A stretch of 64,000 nucleotides of DNA from Paenarthrobacter sp. DKR-5 (GTDB lineage Bacteria > Actinomycetota > Actinomycetes > Actinomycetales > Micrococcaceae). Positions 33,671 to 43,355 of this stretch are shown here, piece after piece. Location of the stretch: positions 434,001-498,000 of the forward strand of contig NZ_JAHBOI010000003.1 in the NCBI RefSeq assembly GCF_018531425.1. Reading direction: 5' to 3'. Position 1 is the first letter of the stretch, and the number at the start of each line of letters is the position of its first letter. The notes beneath the pieces are model-generated. The model saw only the letters and a list, made by a program, of their open reading frames with translations. It was not told where the DNA came from and searched no databases. The position numbers and the translations under genes are program-made.

Positions 33671-34422
33671 ATCACCATCGGGAGGACGGGCGGCTGCTCG
33701 AACAGCCGGTCCGAGTGCCGGCGCACGGCGGCCGGGATCTCGGTCCCGGTCTGCTCGCCGAACGAGCGCAGCACGTAGGAAACGGTCAGCCGGTGCCAGA
33801 TGCCGATCTTGCTGAGCATGAAGTGCCCGACCCCGTCCAGCAGCACGTAGCGCACCTCTTCGGCGATCGGCTCCGCACGGCGGGCGTAGCGCAGCGACTC
33901 GGTCGGGCTGGTCCAGCGGTCTTTGTCGCCATGGATGATGAGCACCCGGCGCTCCGTCACGCTGGTGGTGTCCGAGGACGGATTCAGCCACGGTGCCAGC
34001 GAGACGACGCCTTTGACCCGGTCATCGTCGGCCACCGCCAGGGCGACCGAGCCTCCCATGGAGTGCCCGACGAGGTAGACCGGCAGGCCCGCGTGGGTTT
34101 CACGGATCTTCTCCAGCGCCCAGCGCGCGTCCTGGACCGGGGACTGTTCCGCGCCGTTCCACCCGCGGACCCGGTTGCGCAGCGACCAGACCTCCACACC
34201 GAGGTCCGAGCCCCAGCGGGAGAGCAACCGCGCAAACGGGACCATCCGTGCCGGGCTCAGGTGCCGCGCCCGGACGGGGTCGTAGCTGTTCGCCCGGCCT
34301 CCGTGCAGTACCAGGACCACTGCCTTGGCCTGGACGCTGGAGGCGCGCACCGTCAGCACCGGGGCGTGGGCGATTTCGGCGGGGCCTGCTTCGTCGGCCT
34401 CATCGATCTTGCGGTTTGACAC
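33667..34422 (-). CDS. Alpha/beta hydrolase
   Basis: This 251-aa hydrolase has oxyanion-hole VLVLHGGRANSYDP, nucleophile elbow YLVGHSMGGSVALAV (Ser), an Asp region LIIHGDKDRWTSP and a His in LDGVGHFML. Lipase/esterase or lysophospholipase-like activity is likely. The GTG at 34422 follows GGAAAGG by about 8 nt; the longer open frame upstream is antisense to dusB. It heads the three-gene lipid-type operon. Confidence 0.85.
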   Translation of the reverse strand: MSNRKIDEADEAGPAEIAHAPVLTVRASSVQAKAVVLVLHGGRANSYDPVRARHLSPARMVPFARLLSRWGSDLGVEVWSLRNRVRGWNGAEQSPVQDARWALEKIRETHAGLPVYLVGHSMGGSVALAVADDDRVKGVVSLAPWLNPSSDTTSVTERRVLIIHGDKDRWTSPTESLRYARRAEPIAEEVRYVLLDGVGHFMLSKIGIWHRLTVSYVLRSFGEQTGTEIPAAVRRHSDRLFEQPPVLPMVM

Positions 34423-34599
34423 GTCGTTGGCCTTTCCGGGGCTGGCAGCGTTGCGATGATCAGCGTTGGGATTATGGTGGCACACAAGGTTCGGAGCCGG
34501 TGAGGGTCCGGATGGGCGCCGGCACGGCAGTTGCACCAGGCACGGCAGCCTGCGGACCCGCCGTGAGGCCGATTTGCCCCGCTTTGCGACAATGGAACC

Positions 34600-35784
34600 G
34601 TGAGTTCTGTCGTATCCGAAGCGCCCCCGCAGACCAGTCCGGGGCTGCCGCCGCTGAAACTGGGCAACATCACGGTGGACACCCCCGTGGTGCTGGCCCC
34701 GATGGCCGGCATCACCAACAATGCCTTCCGCCGCCTCTGCCGCGAGTACGGCGGCGGCTTGTACGTGTCCGAGATGGTCACCTCCCGTGCCCTGGTCGAG
34801 CGCACGCCGGAGTCGCTGCGGATCATCAAGCACGACGACGACGAGAAGGTTCGCTCGGTCCAGCTGTACGGCGTCGAGCCGGTGACCGTGGGCGCCGCCG
34901 TGCGGATGCTGGTCGAGGAGGACCGCGCGGACCACATCGACCTGAACTTCGGCTGCCCGGTGCCCAAGGTCACCCGGCGCGGCGGGGGAGCGGCGCTGCC
35001 TTGGAAGCTGGACCTGTTCACCTCGATTGTGCAGACCGCCGTCCGTGAGGCCTCCAAGGGCGGGCTGCCGCTGACGATCAAGATGCGCAAGGGCATTGAC
35101 GAGGACCACCTCACGTACCGTGAGGCCGGCCGGATTGCGCGCGACAGCGGCGTGGCAGCGGTCGCGCTGCACGGCCGCACCGCCTCGCAGTTCTACTCCG
35201 GCCAGGCGGACTGGAACGCCATCGCGGACCTGCGCGAAGCCCTGCCGGACATCCCGGTGCTGGGCAACGGCGACATCTGGTCCGCGGAGGACGCCGTCCG
35301 GATGGTCCAGCAGACGGGCGTCGACGGCGTCGTCGTCGGCCGCGGCTGCCAGGGACGGCCCTGGCTCTTCGCGGACCTGATGGCGGCCTTCGAGGGCAGC
35401 GACCGCCGGATCCGGCCCGGGTTGAAGGAGGTCGCGGATGCGGTCTACCGGCATGCCGAGCTGATGATCGACACCTTCGGCGAGGAACCGAAGGCCCTGC
35501 GCGACATCCGCAAACACATGGCTTGGTACTTCAAGGGCTATGTCGTCGGCGGGGACCTGCGGGCCCGGCTGGCCACCGTGTCAACGCTCGTCGAACTGCG
35601 CGGGCTGCTCGATGAGCTGGACCCGGCCGCGCCGTATCCGGGCGCGGGAGCGGAGGGCCCGCGCGGCCGCGCGGGCTCGCCCAAACGCACCGCCCTGCCG
35701 GACGGATGGCTCAAGGAGCGCACCCTGAACACCGCGCAGCAGGCCGACATCGCGGCCGCCGAGCTGGATGTGTCGGGTGGCTGA
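34600..35784 (+). CDS. dusB: tRNA-dihydrouridine synthase
   Basis: This 394-aa flavoenzyme reduces uridines in the tRNA D-loop. Motifs: VVLAPMAGITNNAFRRLC (FMN site), the catalytic Cys in NFGCPVPKVTRRGGGAAL, LHGRTASQFYSGQADW and GNGDIWSAEDA. The start is GTG. The last codons overlap the dgt start. The dusB-dgt-dnaG order is shared by many Micrococcales. Confidence 0.93.
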   Translation: MSSVVSEAPPQTSPGLPPLKLGNITVDTPVVLAPMAGITNNAFRRLCREYGGGLYVSEMVTSRALVERTPESLRIIKHDDDEKVRSVQLYGVEPVTVGAAVRMLVEEDRADHIDLNFGCPVPKVTRRGGGAALPWKLDLFTSIVQTAVREASKGGLPLTIKMRKGIDEDHLTYREAGRIARDSGVAAVALHGRTASQFYSGQADWNAIADLREALPDIPVLGNGDIWSAEDAVRMVQQTGVDGVVVGRGCQGRPWLFADLMAAFEGSDRRIRPGLKEVADAVYRHAELMIDTFGEEPKALRDIRKHMAWYFKGYVVGGDLRARLATVSTLVELRGLLDELDPAAPYPGAGAEGPRGRAGSPKRTALPDGWLKERTLNTAQQADIAAAELDVSGG

Positions 35785-37054
35785 GCCGGCGGCAGCGGCC
35801 GCCTACACCGGGCATGACAGCGAGCGCTGGGCCGCGGAGGCGCCGAAAAAGCCCTACCGCACCCAGTTCGAACGCGACCGCGCCCGCGTGCTGCATTCCT
35901 CTGCGCTGCGGCGCCTGGGTGCCAAGACCCAGGTGGTCGCCCCTGACACCGACGACTTCGTCCGGACCCGGCTCACCCACAGCCTTGAGGTCGCCCAGAT
36001 CGGGCGCGAACTGGGCCGCACGCTCGGCTGCGACCCCGACGTCGTCGACGCGGCCTGCCTCTCGCACGACCTGGGGCACCCGCCGTTCGGTCACAACGGT
36101 GAATCGGCGCTGAACGATCTGGCGCACCGCATTGGCGGGTTCGAGGGCAACGCCCAGACGCTGCGGCTGCTCACCCGGCTCGAGCCCAAAATCATCGCGG
36201 CGGACGGTTCTTCCGCAGGATTGAACCTCACCCGGGCCAGCCTCGATGCTGCCTGCAAGTACCCGTGGGCCGCCGAGGATGCCCCGCTGATCCACGGGCA
36301 CCGCACCAGCAAGTTCGGCGTCTACCAGGACGACCTCCCGGTCTTTGACTGGTTGCGGCGCGGCGCCCCGGAAAGGCATTCCTGCATCGAGGCGCAGATC
36401 ATGGACCTCGCCGACGACATTTCCTACTCGGTGCACGACGTCGAGGACGCCATCGTTGCCGGCCACCTGCAGCTGGGCACCCTGGCCGACAAGGACGAGC
36501 GGGCCCGCGCCATCGGCTACACCCAGCAGTGGTACCTCCCGCACAGCGACGCGGCAGCGGTGGACGCGGCGCTGTCCCGGCTCGAGGCAACCAGCGTGTG
36601 GGTGCGGCATGCGGACGGCTCCCGCCGGTCGATGGCGGCGCTGAAGGACATGACGAGCCAGCTCATCGGCCGGTTCTGCCAGAGCGCGCTGGAAACCACC
36701 CGGGAGCTGTTCGGCCCGGACCCGCTGACCCGCTACGCGGCCGACGTGGTGGTGCCCGAGGAAACGATTCTGGAGATCGCGGTGATGAAGGGCCTGGCCA
36801 CGACGTTCGTGATGACGACGGACCAGCGGGTGCCGATCTACGAGCGCCAGCGCGAGGTGCTCACCGAACTCGTGACCGCGCTGGCCGCGACGGGCGACCG
36901 TCATCTGGAGACCATGTTCGCCGCGGACTGGCAGAACGCGGCCGACGACGATGCCCGGCTGCGCGTGGTCATCGACCAGGTCGCCTCGCTCACTGACGCC
37001 TCCGCCCTCGCCTGGCACAGCCGGCTGGTCCGCAAGGTGCCCGCCACGACCTGA
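35768..37054 (+). CDS. dgt: Deoxyguanosinetriphosphate triphosphohydrolase-like protein
   Basis: This 428-aa HD-domain enzyme shows FVRTRLTHSLEVAQIGRELG and CLSHDLGHPPFGHNGESAL (the HD metal ligands), with DIMDLADDISYSVHDVEDA-type downstream His/Asp residues. It hydrolyses dNTPs to deoxynucleosides and triphosphate. The ATG at 35768 lies inside dusB; a GTG at 35777 is an alternative. It is coupled to dusB and followed by dnaG. Confidence 0.92.
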   Translation: MCRVAEPAAAAAYTGHDSERWAAEAPKKPYRTQFERDRARVLHSSALRRLGAKTQVVAPDTDDFVRTRLTHSLEVAQIGRELGRTLGCDPDVVDAACLSHDLGHPPFGHNGESALNDLAHRIGGFEGNAQTLRLLTRLEPKIIAADGSSAGLNLTRASLDAACKYPWAAEDAPLIHGHRTSKFGVYQDDLPVFDWLRRGAPERHSCIEAQIMDLADDISYSVHDVEDAIVAGHLQLGTLADKDERARAIGYTQQWYLPHSDAAAVDAALSRLEATSVWVRHADGSRRSMAALKDMTSQLIGRFCQSALETTRELFGPDPLTRYAADVVVPEETILEIAVMKGLATTFVMTTDQRVPIYERQREVLTELVTALAATGDRHLETMFAADWQNAADDDARLRVVIDQVASLTDASALAWHSRLVRKVPATT

Positions 37055-37108
37055 CCCGCTGGCCCTGGGGACAGGCGCTGTGCTGTCGGCGTCGTCCCAT
37101 AGACTGGC

Positions 37109-39004
37109 ATGGTGGCTGGTTTAATCAAACGCGAGGACATTGACGAGGTCCGCCAGCGCACGGACATCAAGGAAGTCGTGGACGGCTACGTCACGCTCAA
37201 GTCCGCGGGCATCGGCTCCTTCAAGGGGCTGTGCCCCTTCCACGACGAGCGGTCGCCGTCGTTCCACGTCCGGCCCCAGGTGGGCACCTACCACTGCTTC
37301 GGCTGCGGCGAGAGCGGTGACGTGATCTCTTTCGTCCAGAAGCTTGACCACACCAGTTTTGCCGAAACGGTCGAGAAACTCGCAGCCCGGATCGGCTTCG
37401 AACTGCACTACGAGGACGGCCAGGGCCCCAGGCGCGAGGAGGTCGGCAAGCGCCAGCGGCTGCTGGACGCGCACAAGGTGGCCGCCGAATTCTTCCGCGA
37501 CCAGCTCCTCACCCCGGGCGCCGCGCCGGGCCGCCAGTTCCTGGCCGAGCGCGGCTTCGACCGGGCCGCTGCTGAGAAGTTCGGGGTGGGCTTCGCGCCG
37601 CAGGGCTGGGACGGGCTGCTCAAGCATCTGCGCGGCCGCGGCTTCCGCGAGGATGAACTCAAGCTCACCGGCATGTTCTCCGAGGGCCAGCGCGGCCTCT
37701 ACGACCGCTTCCGCGGCCGGCTGATCTGGCCGATCCGCGACATCGCGGGGGACACGATCGGATTCGGCGCGCGGCGGCTGCTGGACGAGGACCAGGGCCC
37801 CAAATACCTGAACACACCCGAGACAGTGCTCTACAAGAAGTCCCACGTGCTCTACGGCATCGACCTGGCCAAACGGCAAATCGCGCGCCAGCGCCAGCTC
37901 GTCGTGGTCGAGGGCTACACGGACGTCATGGCCTGCCACCTCGCGGGGGTGGACACAGCCGTCGCCACCTGCGGCACCGCGTTCGGCGCGGACCACATCA
38001 AGATCGCGCGCCGGCTGCTCTCCGACGACGGAAGCGGCGGCGAAGTAATCTTCACCTTCGACGGCGACGAAGCGGGCCAGAAGGCGGCCCTGCGGGCGTT
38101 CGAGGAGGACCAGCGGTTCGTCGCGCAGACCTTTGTCGCCGTCGAGCCGACCGGAGCCGATCCCTGCGACCTGCGCCAGCATTCCGGGGACGAGGCCGTC
38201 CGCGGCCTGATCCAGAGCCGGCGGCCGCTCTTCGAATTCGCCATCCGGGCCACCTTGAAGAAACACGACCTGAGCACCGTCGAGGGCCGGGTCGGCGCCC
38301 TGCGCGAGAGTGCTCCCGTCGTCGCCCAAATCCGTGACGCCGCCATCCGTCCGGCCTACGGGCGGCAGCTGGCCGGTTGGCTGGGCGTCCCGGTGGAAGA
38401 CGTGCTGCGTGCCGTCGCCGCAGCGGGCAAGCGCACCGACACCCAGCCCGAGCCGCACGGCCGGCGCCCGGAGCGGGAGCAGCATGCCGACCCGCGGGCC
38501 GGCAGGGAACGGCCGGCGCCGGCGCTGTTTTCCGAGCCCGACCCGAGGGACCCGGTGACGCGGATGGAGCGCGAGGCGCTCGAAGTGGTGCTGCAGCAGC
38601 CTGGCATGCTCAGCAAGGAACAGTGGGAACGGTTCGCCGGGGCCCGGTTCGCCGCGCCTGCGCACCTGGCGGTCTTCGAGGCCATCCAGGCCGCCGGGGC
38701 GGCGGACACGTCGCCGGCGCAGTGGGTGGAGCGGGTCCGGCAGGAGGTGCCCGAACCGCTCCGCGGCTTTGTCTCGCGGCTCGCGGTGACGCCCCTTCCC
38801 GCCACCAACGCCGACTCGCTGCGCAAGTACTGCCAGGCGATGCTCTCGCGGCTGTTCGAGCTGCAGATCACGCACCAGAAGGCGGAGAAGATGGGCCAAC
38901 TGCAGCGCACCGACCCGGCCGGGGATCCGGAGGCGTACCAGCGGATCCAGCGGGAACTCCTCGAGCTGGAGATGCAGCGCCGTGCCCTGCGCTCCGAGGG
39001 CTGA
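37109..39004 (+). CDS. dnaG: DNA primase
   Basis: This 631-aa primase makes RNA primers at the replication fork. It has the CHC2 zinc motif (CPFHDERSPSFHVRPQVGTYHCFGCGESG), an RNA-polymerase-like core with TOPRIM residues (VVVEGYTDVMACHLAG; FDGDEAGQKAALRAF) and a C-terminal DnaB-binding region after a Pro/Arg-rich linker (about 440-480). Full family length. It ends 75 nt before tRNA-Asn. Confidence 0.96.
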   Translation: MVAGLIKREDIDEVRQRTDIKEVVDGYVTLKSAGIGSFKGLCPFHDERSPSFHVRPQVGTYHCFGCGESGDVISFVQKLDHTSFAETVEKLAARIGFELHYEDGQGPRREEVGKRQRLLDAHKVAAEFFRDQLLTPGAAPGRQFLAERGFDRAAAEKFGVGFAPQGWDGLLKHLRGRGFREDELKLTGMFSEGQRGLYDRFRGRLIWPIRDIAGDTIGFGARRLLDEDQGPKYLNTPETVLYKKSHVLYGIDLAKRQIARQRQLVVVEGYTDVMACHLAGVDTAVATCGTAFGADHIKIARRLLSDDGSGGEVIFTFDGDEAGQKAALRAFEEDQRFVAQTFVAVEPTGADPCDLRQHSGDEAVRGLIQSRRPLFEFAIRATLKKHDLSTVEGRVGALRESAPVVAQIRDAAIRPAYGRQLAGWLGVPVEDVLRAVAAAGKRTDTQPEPHGRRPEREQHADPRAGRERPAPALFSEPDPRDPVTRMEREALEVVLQQPGMLSKEQWERFAGARFAAPAHLAVFEAIQAAGAADTSPAQWVERVRQEVPEPLRGFVSRLAVTPLPATNADSLRKYCQAMLSRLFELQITHQKAEKMGQLQRTDPAGDPEAYQRIQRELLELEMQRRALRSEG

Positions 39005-39078
39005 AAACCCCTGAAATCCGGCGTTTTCCGCCCGATTTCGCACCGGCGAAAACCTTTGTTATTCTTGTAGAGCTTCAT

Positions 39079-39151
39079 TCCCCCGTAGCTCAATTGGCAG
39101 AGCATTCGACTGTTAATCGAAGGGTTACTGGTTCAAGTCCAGTCGGGGGAG
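39079..39151 (+). tRNA. tRNA-Asn (anticodon GTT)
   Basis: The 73-nt gene folds as a full cloverleaf: acceptor TCCCCCG with CGGGGGA, anticodon arm TTCGA-CTGTTAA-TCGAA, T-loop GGTTCAAGTCC and discriminator G. CCA is not encoded. A strong terminator follows. Confidence 0.97.
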
Positions 39152-39157
39152 CGGACA

Positions 39158-39195
39158 AAAAGGCGGTTTTCCGGTACACCGGAAAGCCGCCTTTT
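39158..39195 (+). terminator. Intrinsic terminator after tRNA-Asn
   Basis: A 17-bp stem (39158-39174 with 39179-39195) of the type AAAAGGCGG/CCGCCTTTT encloses loop TACA and ends in a T-rich run (TTTTCTTTTA). Confidence 0.92.
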
Positions 39196-39320
39196 CTTTT
39201 ACGGTGGTTTTGCCTGCCTTCAGTGGCAACTGCATCTTTCCTGCCGGCGCCGCTGGCACTATTCTCAGGAGTGCCGCGGGGGCCCTGGGCAGCAGCACGG
39301 ACACCAAGGGAATGGTTCGG

Positions 39321-40988
39321 ATGGCAACTGATCTCAGTGCTAGGACACACGGCGGGAAACCACTGAAGCGGGTGGTCGGCTTCTGGGGTCTCACATTCGT
39401 TTCGCTCGGCTCGATCATCGGCTCCGGCTGGCTGCTGGGGGCCCTTGGCGCCGCCCAGGCGGCCGGCCCGGCGTCGATCATCTCCTGGCTGCTTGCCGCC
39501 GTGCTGCTCCTGGTCCTGGCACTCGTCCATGCAGACCTGGGCGCCGCCTATCCCGTCGCCGGCGGCACGGCACGCTACCCGCACTATGCTTTCGGCGCGC
39601 TGGCCGGCTTCACCGCCGGGTGGGCGGGCTACCTGCAGGCGGTGACCATCGCGCCGATCGAAGTCGAAGGCAGCATCACCTACCTTGAGAGCGCCCCGTG
39701 GGCCTCCGGCATCAAGATGGTGAACCCGGATTCAACGTTGACGCCGCTGGGCCTGCTGATCGCGGCCGCCGCCCTTGCCGTCTTCACCGGCATCAACCTG
39801 CTGGGCGCGAAATGGCTCTCGGACAGCAACATCATCCTCGTGATCTGGAAGACCGCTGTGCCCGTGCTGACGATCGTGGTGATCATCATCCTCAGCTTCC
39901 ACCCGCAGAACTTCACGCAGGCCGGGGGAGGGTTTGCGCCCGACGGCGTGCACGGCATCTTCGCTGCGCTTCCGCTGGGGGTCATCTTCGCCCTCCAGGG
40001 CTTTGAGCAGGCTGCCCAGATGGCCGGCGAGGCCCGCAACCCGAAGAAGGACGTGGCCCGGGCGATCATCATCGCGATGTTCATCGGGGCGGCGATCTAC
40101 ATTCTGCTCGAGGTTGCCTTCATCGGGGCCCTCAACCCCGCCAACATTGCGCAGAACTGGAAGAACCCGCTCGGGGCCGGTTCCTTCGGCCCGTACTACG
40201 CGCTGGCGGTCTCGGTGGGCGCCGGGTGGCTGGCGACCATTCTCCTCATCGATGCGGTGGCGTCCCCTGCCGGGACCGGGTTGGTGTACATCGGAACCTC
40301 CGCACGCATCTCCTACGCGCTCGGGGAGGACGACGCCCTGCCCTCCGCCCTCACGACGGTGAGCAAGCGCGGGGTGCCATTCGGCTCCATCGTCCTGTCC
40401 TTCATCATCGGGATGATCGCGTTGTTGCCCTTCCCGAGCTGGCAGGCCCTGGTCGGGCTGGTCACGGATGCGACGGCAATCATGTACGCGTTCGCTCCTG
40501 TCTCGCTCGAGGCGCTGATCCGCCAGCATGCCGGCCGGGAGCACCCGTACCGGATTCCGTGGCCCGGCTTCCTGACGCCGCTCGGTTTCGTGGCCGCGAA
40601 CCTGATCATCTACTGGTCGGGGTTCGAGTCCATCTGGAAGCTGCTCACGGCGATCCTGCTCGGCCGCATCATCTTCGAGATCGCGCTGCGCCGGTCCAAG
40701 ACCTTGCGGCTGCGCCGTGACATCGACTGGCGGGCGGCGTCGTGGATCTGGCCCTGGCTGATCGGCATCCTGGTCATCGGGCTGCTGGGCCGCTACGGAA
40801 AGGGCTCGCTGAGCATCTTCCCGGACTGGATCGACATCCTCGTCGTGGTCCTCTTCAGCCTCGTCATGTTCTACTACGCGGTGAGCCTGGCGATGAGCCC
40901 GGAGGACATCGCCGCAGCCGTCGAGGAGGACGAGTTCGAATTCGAGGCCGTCGACGAGCAGGCGCCCGGTCCCCGGACGCAACGCTGA
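39321..40988 (+). CDS. APC-superfamily amino acid permease
   Basis: This 555-aa protein has about 12-14 transmembrane segments. The first includes the substrate loop GLTFVSLGSIIGSGWLLGAL, and later segments contain FALQGFEQAAQMAGEARNPKKDV, typical of amino acid-polyamine-organocation transporters. The acidic C-terminal tail (EEDEFEFEAVDEQ) is cytoplasmic. The ATG at 39321 lies about 10 nt after CAAGGG; another ATG nine nt upstream is too close to that site. Substrate unknown. Confidence 0.88.
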   Translation: MATDLSARTHGGKPLKRVVGFWGLTFVSLGSIIGSGWLLGALGAAQAAGPASIISWLLAAVLLLVLALVHADLGAAYPVAGGTARYPHYAFGALAGFTAGWAGYLQAVTIAPIEVEGSITYLESAPWASGIKMVNPDSTLTPLGLLIAAAALAVFTGINLLGAKWLSDSNIILVIWKTAVPVLTIVVIIILSFHPQNFTQAGGGFAPDGVHGIFAALPLGVIFALQGFEQAAQMAGEARNPKKDVARAIIIAMFIGAAIYILLEVAFIGALNPANIAQNWKNPLGAGSFGPYYALAVSVGAGWLATILLIDAVASPAGTGLVYIGTSARISYALGEDDALPSALTTVSKRGVPFGSIVLSFIIGMIALLPFPSWQALVGLVTDATAIMYAFAPVSLEALIRQHAGREHPYRIPWPGFLTPLGFVAANLIIYWSGFESIWKLLTAILLGRIIFEIALRRSKTLRLRRDIDWRAASWIWPWLIGILVIGLLGRYGKGSLSIFPDWIDILVVVLFSLVMFYYAVSLAMSPEDIAAAVEEDEFEFEAVDEQAPGPRTQR

Positions 40989-41131
40989 GGGGGCCGCCGG
41001 CGCGGCTGCGCGGGATGAGGGTGATAGAGTCGAAAGACAAGATGCTCGCCGGGGCGCTCTAAAGCCGGCCGAGGGTTTTTGCTCCGTCGAGCAGAAGGCG
41101 GACAACCCCGCACAACTGATTGGGGGCCTCC

Positions 41132-41428
41132 ATGGCCACCGCCCGCTACTCCCACAATTTTTCCGCTGACGCAGACGGCCCTCTTGAGCCCGCTGCCGAG
41201 GACCTCGCCCTCCTGAATGTCTGGACCGCTTCGGCGTACCAGGAAGGCGCCGAAATCGAATACGACCGTGCCAACCGCCAGCTGCTGGATGCGGTCCTGG
41301 CAGCAGCCAAGGGAAAAACCAGCCTCTCGCGCGTGGCGACGGCCGCCAACCTGACGGTTCAGGAAGTCGTCACCCTGCTGGCAGGCAAGAACCCGGGACC
41401 CCGGCAGCTGGACCTCGAGGCCGGATAA
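41132..41428 (+). CDS. Small hypothetical protein with HTH-like C-terminus
   Basis: This 98-aa protein is not recognised. The C-terminal half (DAVLAAAKGKTSLSRVATAANLTVQEVVTLLAG) resembles a helix-turn-helix of the type found in small regulators. The N-terminus is acidic. The ATG follows GGGGGC. It lies between an APC permease and a convergent deacetylase gene, with a 140-nt leader that contains no clear structure. A DNA-binding role is only a guess. Confidence 0.7.
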   Translation: MATARYSHNFSADADGPLEPAAEDLALLNVWTASAYQEGAEIEYDRANRQLLDAVLAAAKGKTSLSRVATAANLTVQEVVTLLAGKNPGPRQLDLEAG

Positions 41429-41440
41429 ACGCCTCCGCGG

Positions 41441-42334
41441 TCACAGCACGCCGAGGAACTCCTCGAGCAGCACGACCTCAAGCCCTGCGGCGAGATGGGC
41501 TTGGCGGAACGCCGCCAGGTCGGCGGCGAACTCCGGCCGGAAATGCATCAGCACGATGTCCCCTGGCCGCAGCGCATTGCCGACCTGATAGTCCATTCGC
41601 CCGGCATTGGCTTTCGCTTTCCAGTCCACAACGGCTTTCAGGCCCGCAGCGGCTGCCGCCCGGCGCATCGTCGTTGAGTAGGCGCCGCCCGGCGGCCTGA
41701 ACAGGGCAGGACTGCGCCCGTACACTTGGCGGGCGTAGTCCTGCATTCCGGCTATCTCGGCCAGTTGTCCTGCGTAGTCGAGCTCGGCCACCATGGCCGT
41801 GTTGTGGCTGACTGTGTGGTTCTCAACCACGCTGCCCAGCGAGGTGAGTTCGCGGAAGAAGTCCGGGTTTCCTCTGACAAAGTTCCGTGTCAGGAACAGC
41901 GAGGCCCGGTACCCGTGGGACTTCATCAAAGCGACCATCGCGGGATTCTTGGTGATGCCGTCATCGATGGTGAGGAACACCACCGGGTGCCGGGTCGGGA
42001 CGCTGGTCAGCACCGGCGCGAGTCCGTCGCGCACCGGCGGCAGCTGGAAATCCGGCACGTACGGCTTGGCGACCTTGGGCGCAGCAGCTGAGGGGCGGCT
42101 CACGGGGCCAGCCGACCCGGCGGACAGGCCTGCTCCCGGAGGCAGCGGACCGGCGGCAAACCCTGGGCCCGTCCGGGACGGTTGCGTTCCGCTGCCCGAG
42201 CAGGCCGTCAGTCCCAGGACCAGTGATGCCGCCAGCGCGCCCAGCGCCTCGCGGCGGTTCGGAGCATGCACGTACCCGGACCCCCGCGTCGCCGGGCCGG
42301 CTGGAGAGGAAGCGTTGTCGCTGGTGTCGCTCAT
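41441..42334 (-). CDS. Polysaccharide deacetylase lipoprotein (NodB domain)
   Basis: This 297-aa protein has an N-terminal signal with twin Arg (NRREALGALAASLVLGLTAC) and a lipobox Cys, then a Pro/Gly linker. Its NodB domain has motif 1 TIDDG, motif 2 NHTVSH, motif 3 RPPGGAYSTTM, the Trp motif DWKAKANAG and the catalytic His in LMHF. It should remove N- or O-acetyl groups from cell-wall glycans outside the membrane. The ATG at 42334 suits AAGGA spacing better than GTG 42343. Confidence 0.88.
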   Translation of the reverse strand: MSDTSDNASSPAGPATRGSGYVHAPNRREALGALAASLVLGLTACSGSGTQPSRTGPGFAAGPLPPGAGLSAGSAGPVSRPSAAAPKVAKPYVPDFQLPPVRDGLAPVLTSVPTRHPVVFLTIDDGITKNPAMVALMKSHGYRASLFLTRNFVRGNPDFFRELTSLGSVVENHTVSHNTAMVAELDYAGQLAEIAGMQDYARQVYGRSPALFRPPGGAYSTTMRRAAAAAGLKAVVDWKAKANAGRMDYQVGNALRPGDIVLMHFRPEFAADLAAFRQAHLAAGLEVVLLEEFLGVL

Positions 42335-42500
42335 GCTGTGCACCGTCCTTGGCGCGGAATGTCTTTCCCATCATTGTGCCCCCGCCGCCGCCCGCTCCGG
42401 GGACGAATCACCGGCGAATGCCGCGAAAATCTCTGGCCACCTGGAGCGGACGCTGCGAAGATTGGCGCCAGTGGCATAAGCGGCGCGTAGGGCAGGGCGG

Positions 42501-43331
42501 ATGATGGGCAGGATCTCGACCGTTGTCACCGGAATCGGCATGGGCGAGTCCGCACGGTGGCACAACGGCACCCTCTGGTACGCCGACTGGATGGCCCGGA
42601 CGGTCTCGGTCCTCGGATCCGGCGGGGCGGCGTCCGTTGTCGCCACGGTGCCGTCATTCCCGATCTCCTTCGACTGGTTCGACGACGGCCGCATGGTGGT
42701 GGTGTCCGGCGGCACTGCCGAGGTGCTCGCCGGTTTCGGCGGCCGGCTGGCCCGGATAGCGGGCCTTGGGCACCTCTCACCGGATCCCTGGAATGAACTG
42801 GCGGTGCACCCTGGAGGCGCGCTCTACGTCGACGGGATCGGGTATGACTTCGCGGGGCCGCCGCGGGCGGAAGGCCTGATTGCGAGGGTCGCCCCGGATG
42901 GGACGGCAACCCGGGTGGCCGGCGGACTCGCCTTTCCCAATGGCATGGTCATCAGCCCGGACGGTGCCTTGCTGGTCGTGGCCGAATCCCACGCCGGCCG
43001 GTTGACCTGCTTCGACATCGGGGATGGCGGGGCGCTGGCGAACCGCCGGGTTTGGGCTGCGGTGGAGGGCAGCGCGCCGGACGGGATCTGCTGGAGCCCC
43101 GACGGCGGGATCTGGTACGCGGATGTACCCAACCGCCGGTGTGTGCTCGTGCGGGAAGGCGGCGAGGTCGCCGACGCCGTGCAGTTTCCCCAGGGCTGCT
43201 TTTCCTGTGCTGTCGGCGGAACGGCCGGCGACCTGCTCTTCGCGACGGCCGCGGACTGGCCGGGCGCGATGGACGCGGCCGGCCCTAAGTCTGGCCGCGT
43301 CCTGGCCGTTCAGCTCGCACAGGGCGGGTAA
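42501..43331 (+). CDS. SMP-30/gluconolactonase-like protein
   Basis: This 276-aa beta-propeller protein has GMGESARWHNGTLWYADW (metal ligand Glu), WNELAVHPGGALYVDGIG, AFPNGMVISPDG and PDGICWSPDGGIWYADV, all typical of SMP-30/regucalcin-type lactonases. It hydrolyses sugar or other lactones with a divalent metal. The ATG at 42501 is followed directly by another ATG at 42504, and either could be used. It is divergent from the deacetylase gene. Confidence 0.85.
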   Translation: MMGRISTVVTGIGMGESARWHNGTLWYADWMARTVSVLGSGGAASVVATVPSFPISFDWFDDGRMVVVSGGTAEVLAGFGGRLARIAGLGHLSPDPWNELAVHPGGALYVDGIGYDFAGPPRAEGLIARVAPDGTATRVAGGLAFPNGMVISPDGALLVVAESHAGRLTCFDIGDGGALANRRVWAAVEGSAPDGICWSPDGGIWYADVPNRRCVLVREGGEVADAVQFPQGCFSCAVGGTAGDLLFATAADWPGAMDAAGPKSGRVLAVQLAQGG

Positions 43332-43355
43332 CCGCCCCGTCCGGGCCCGCACGGA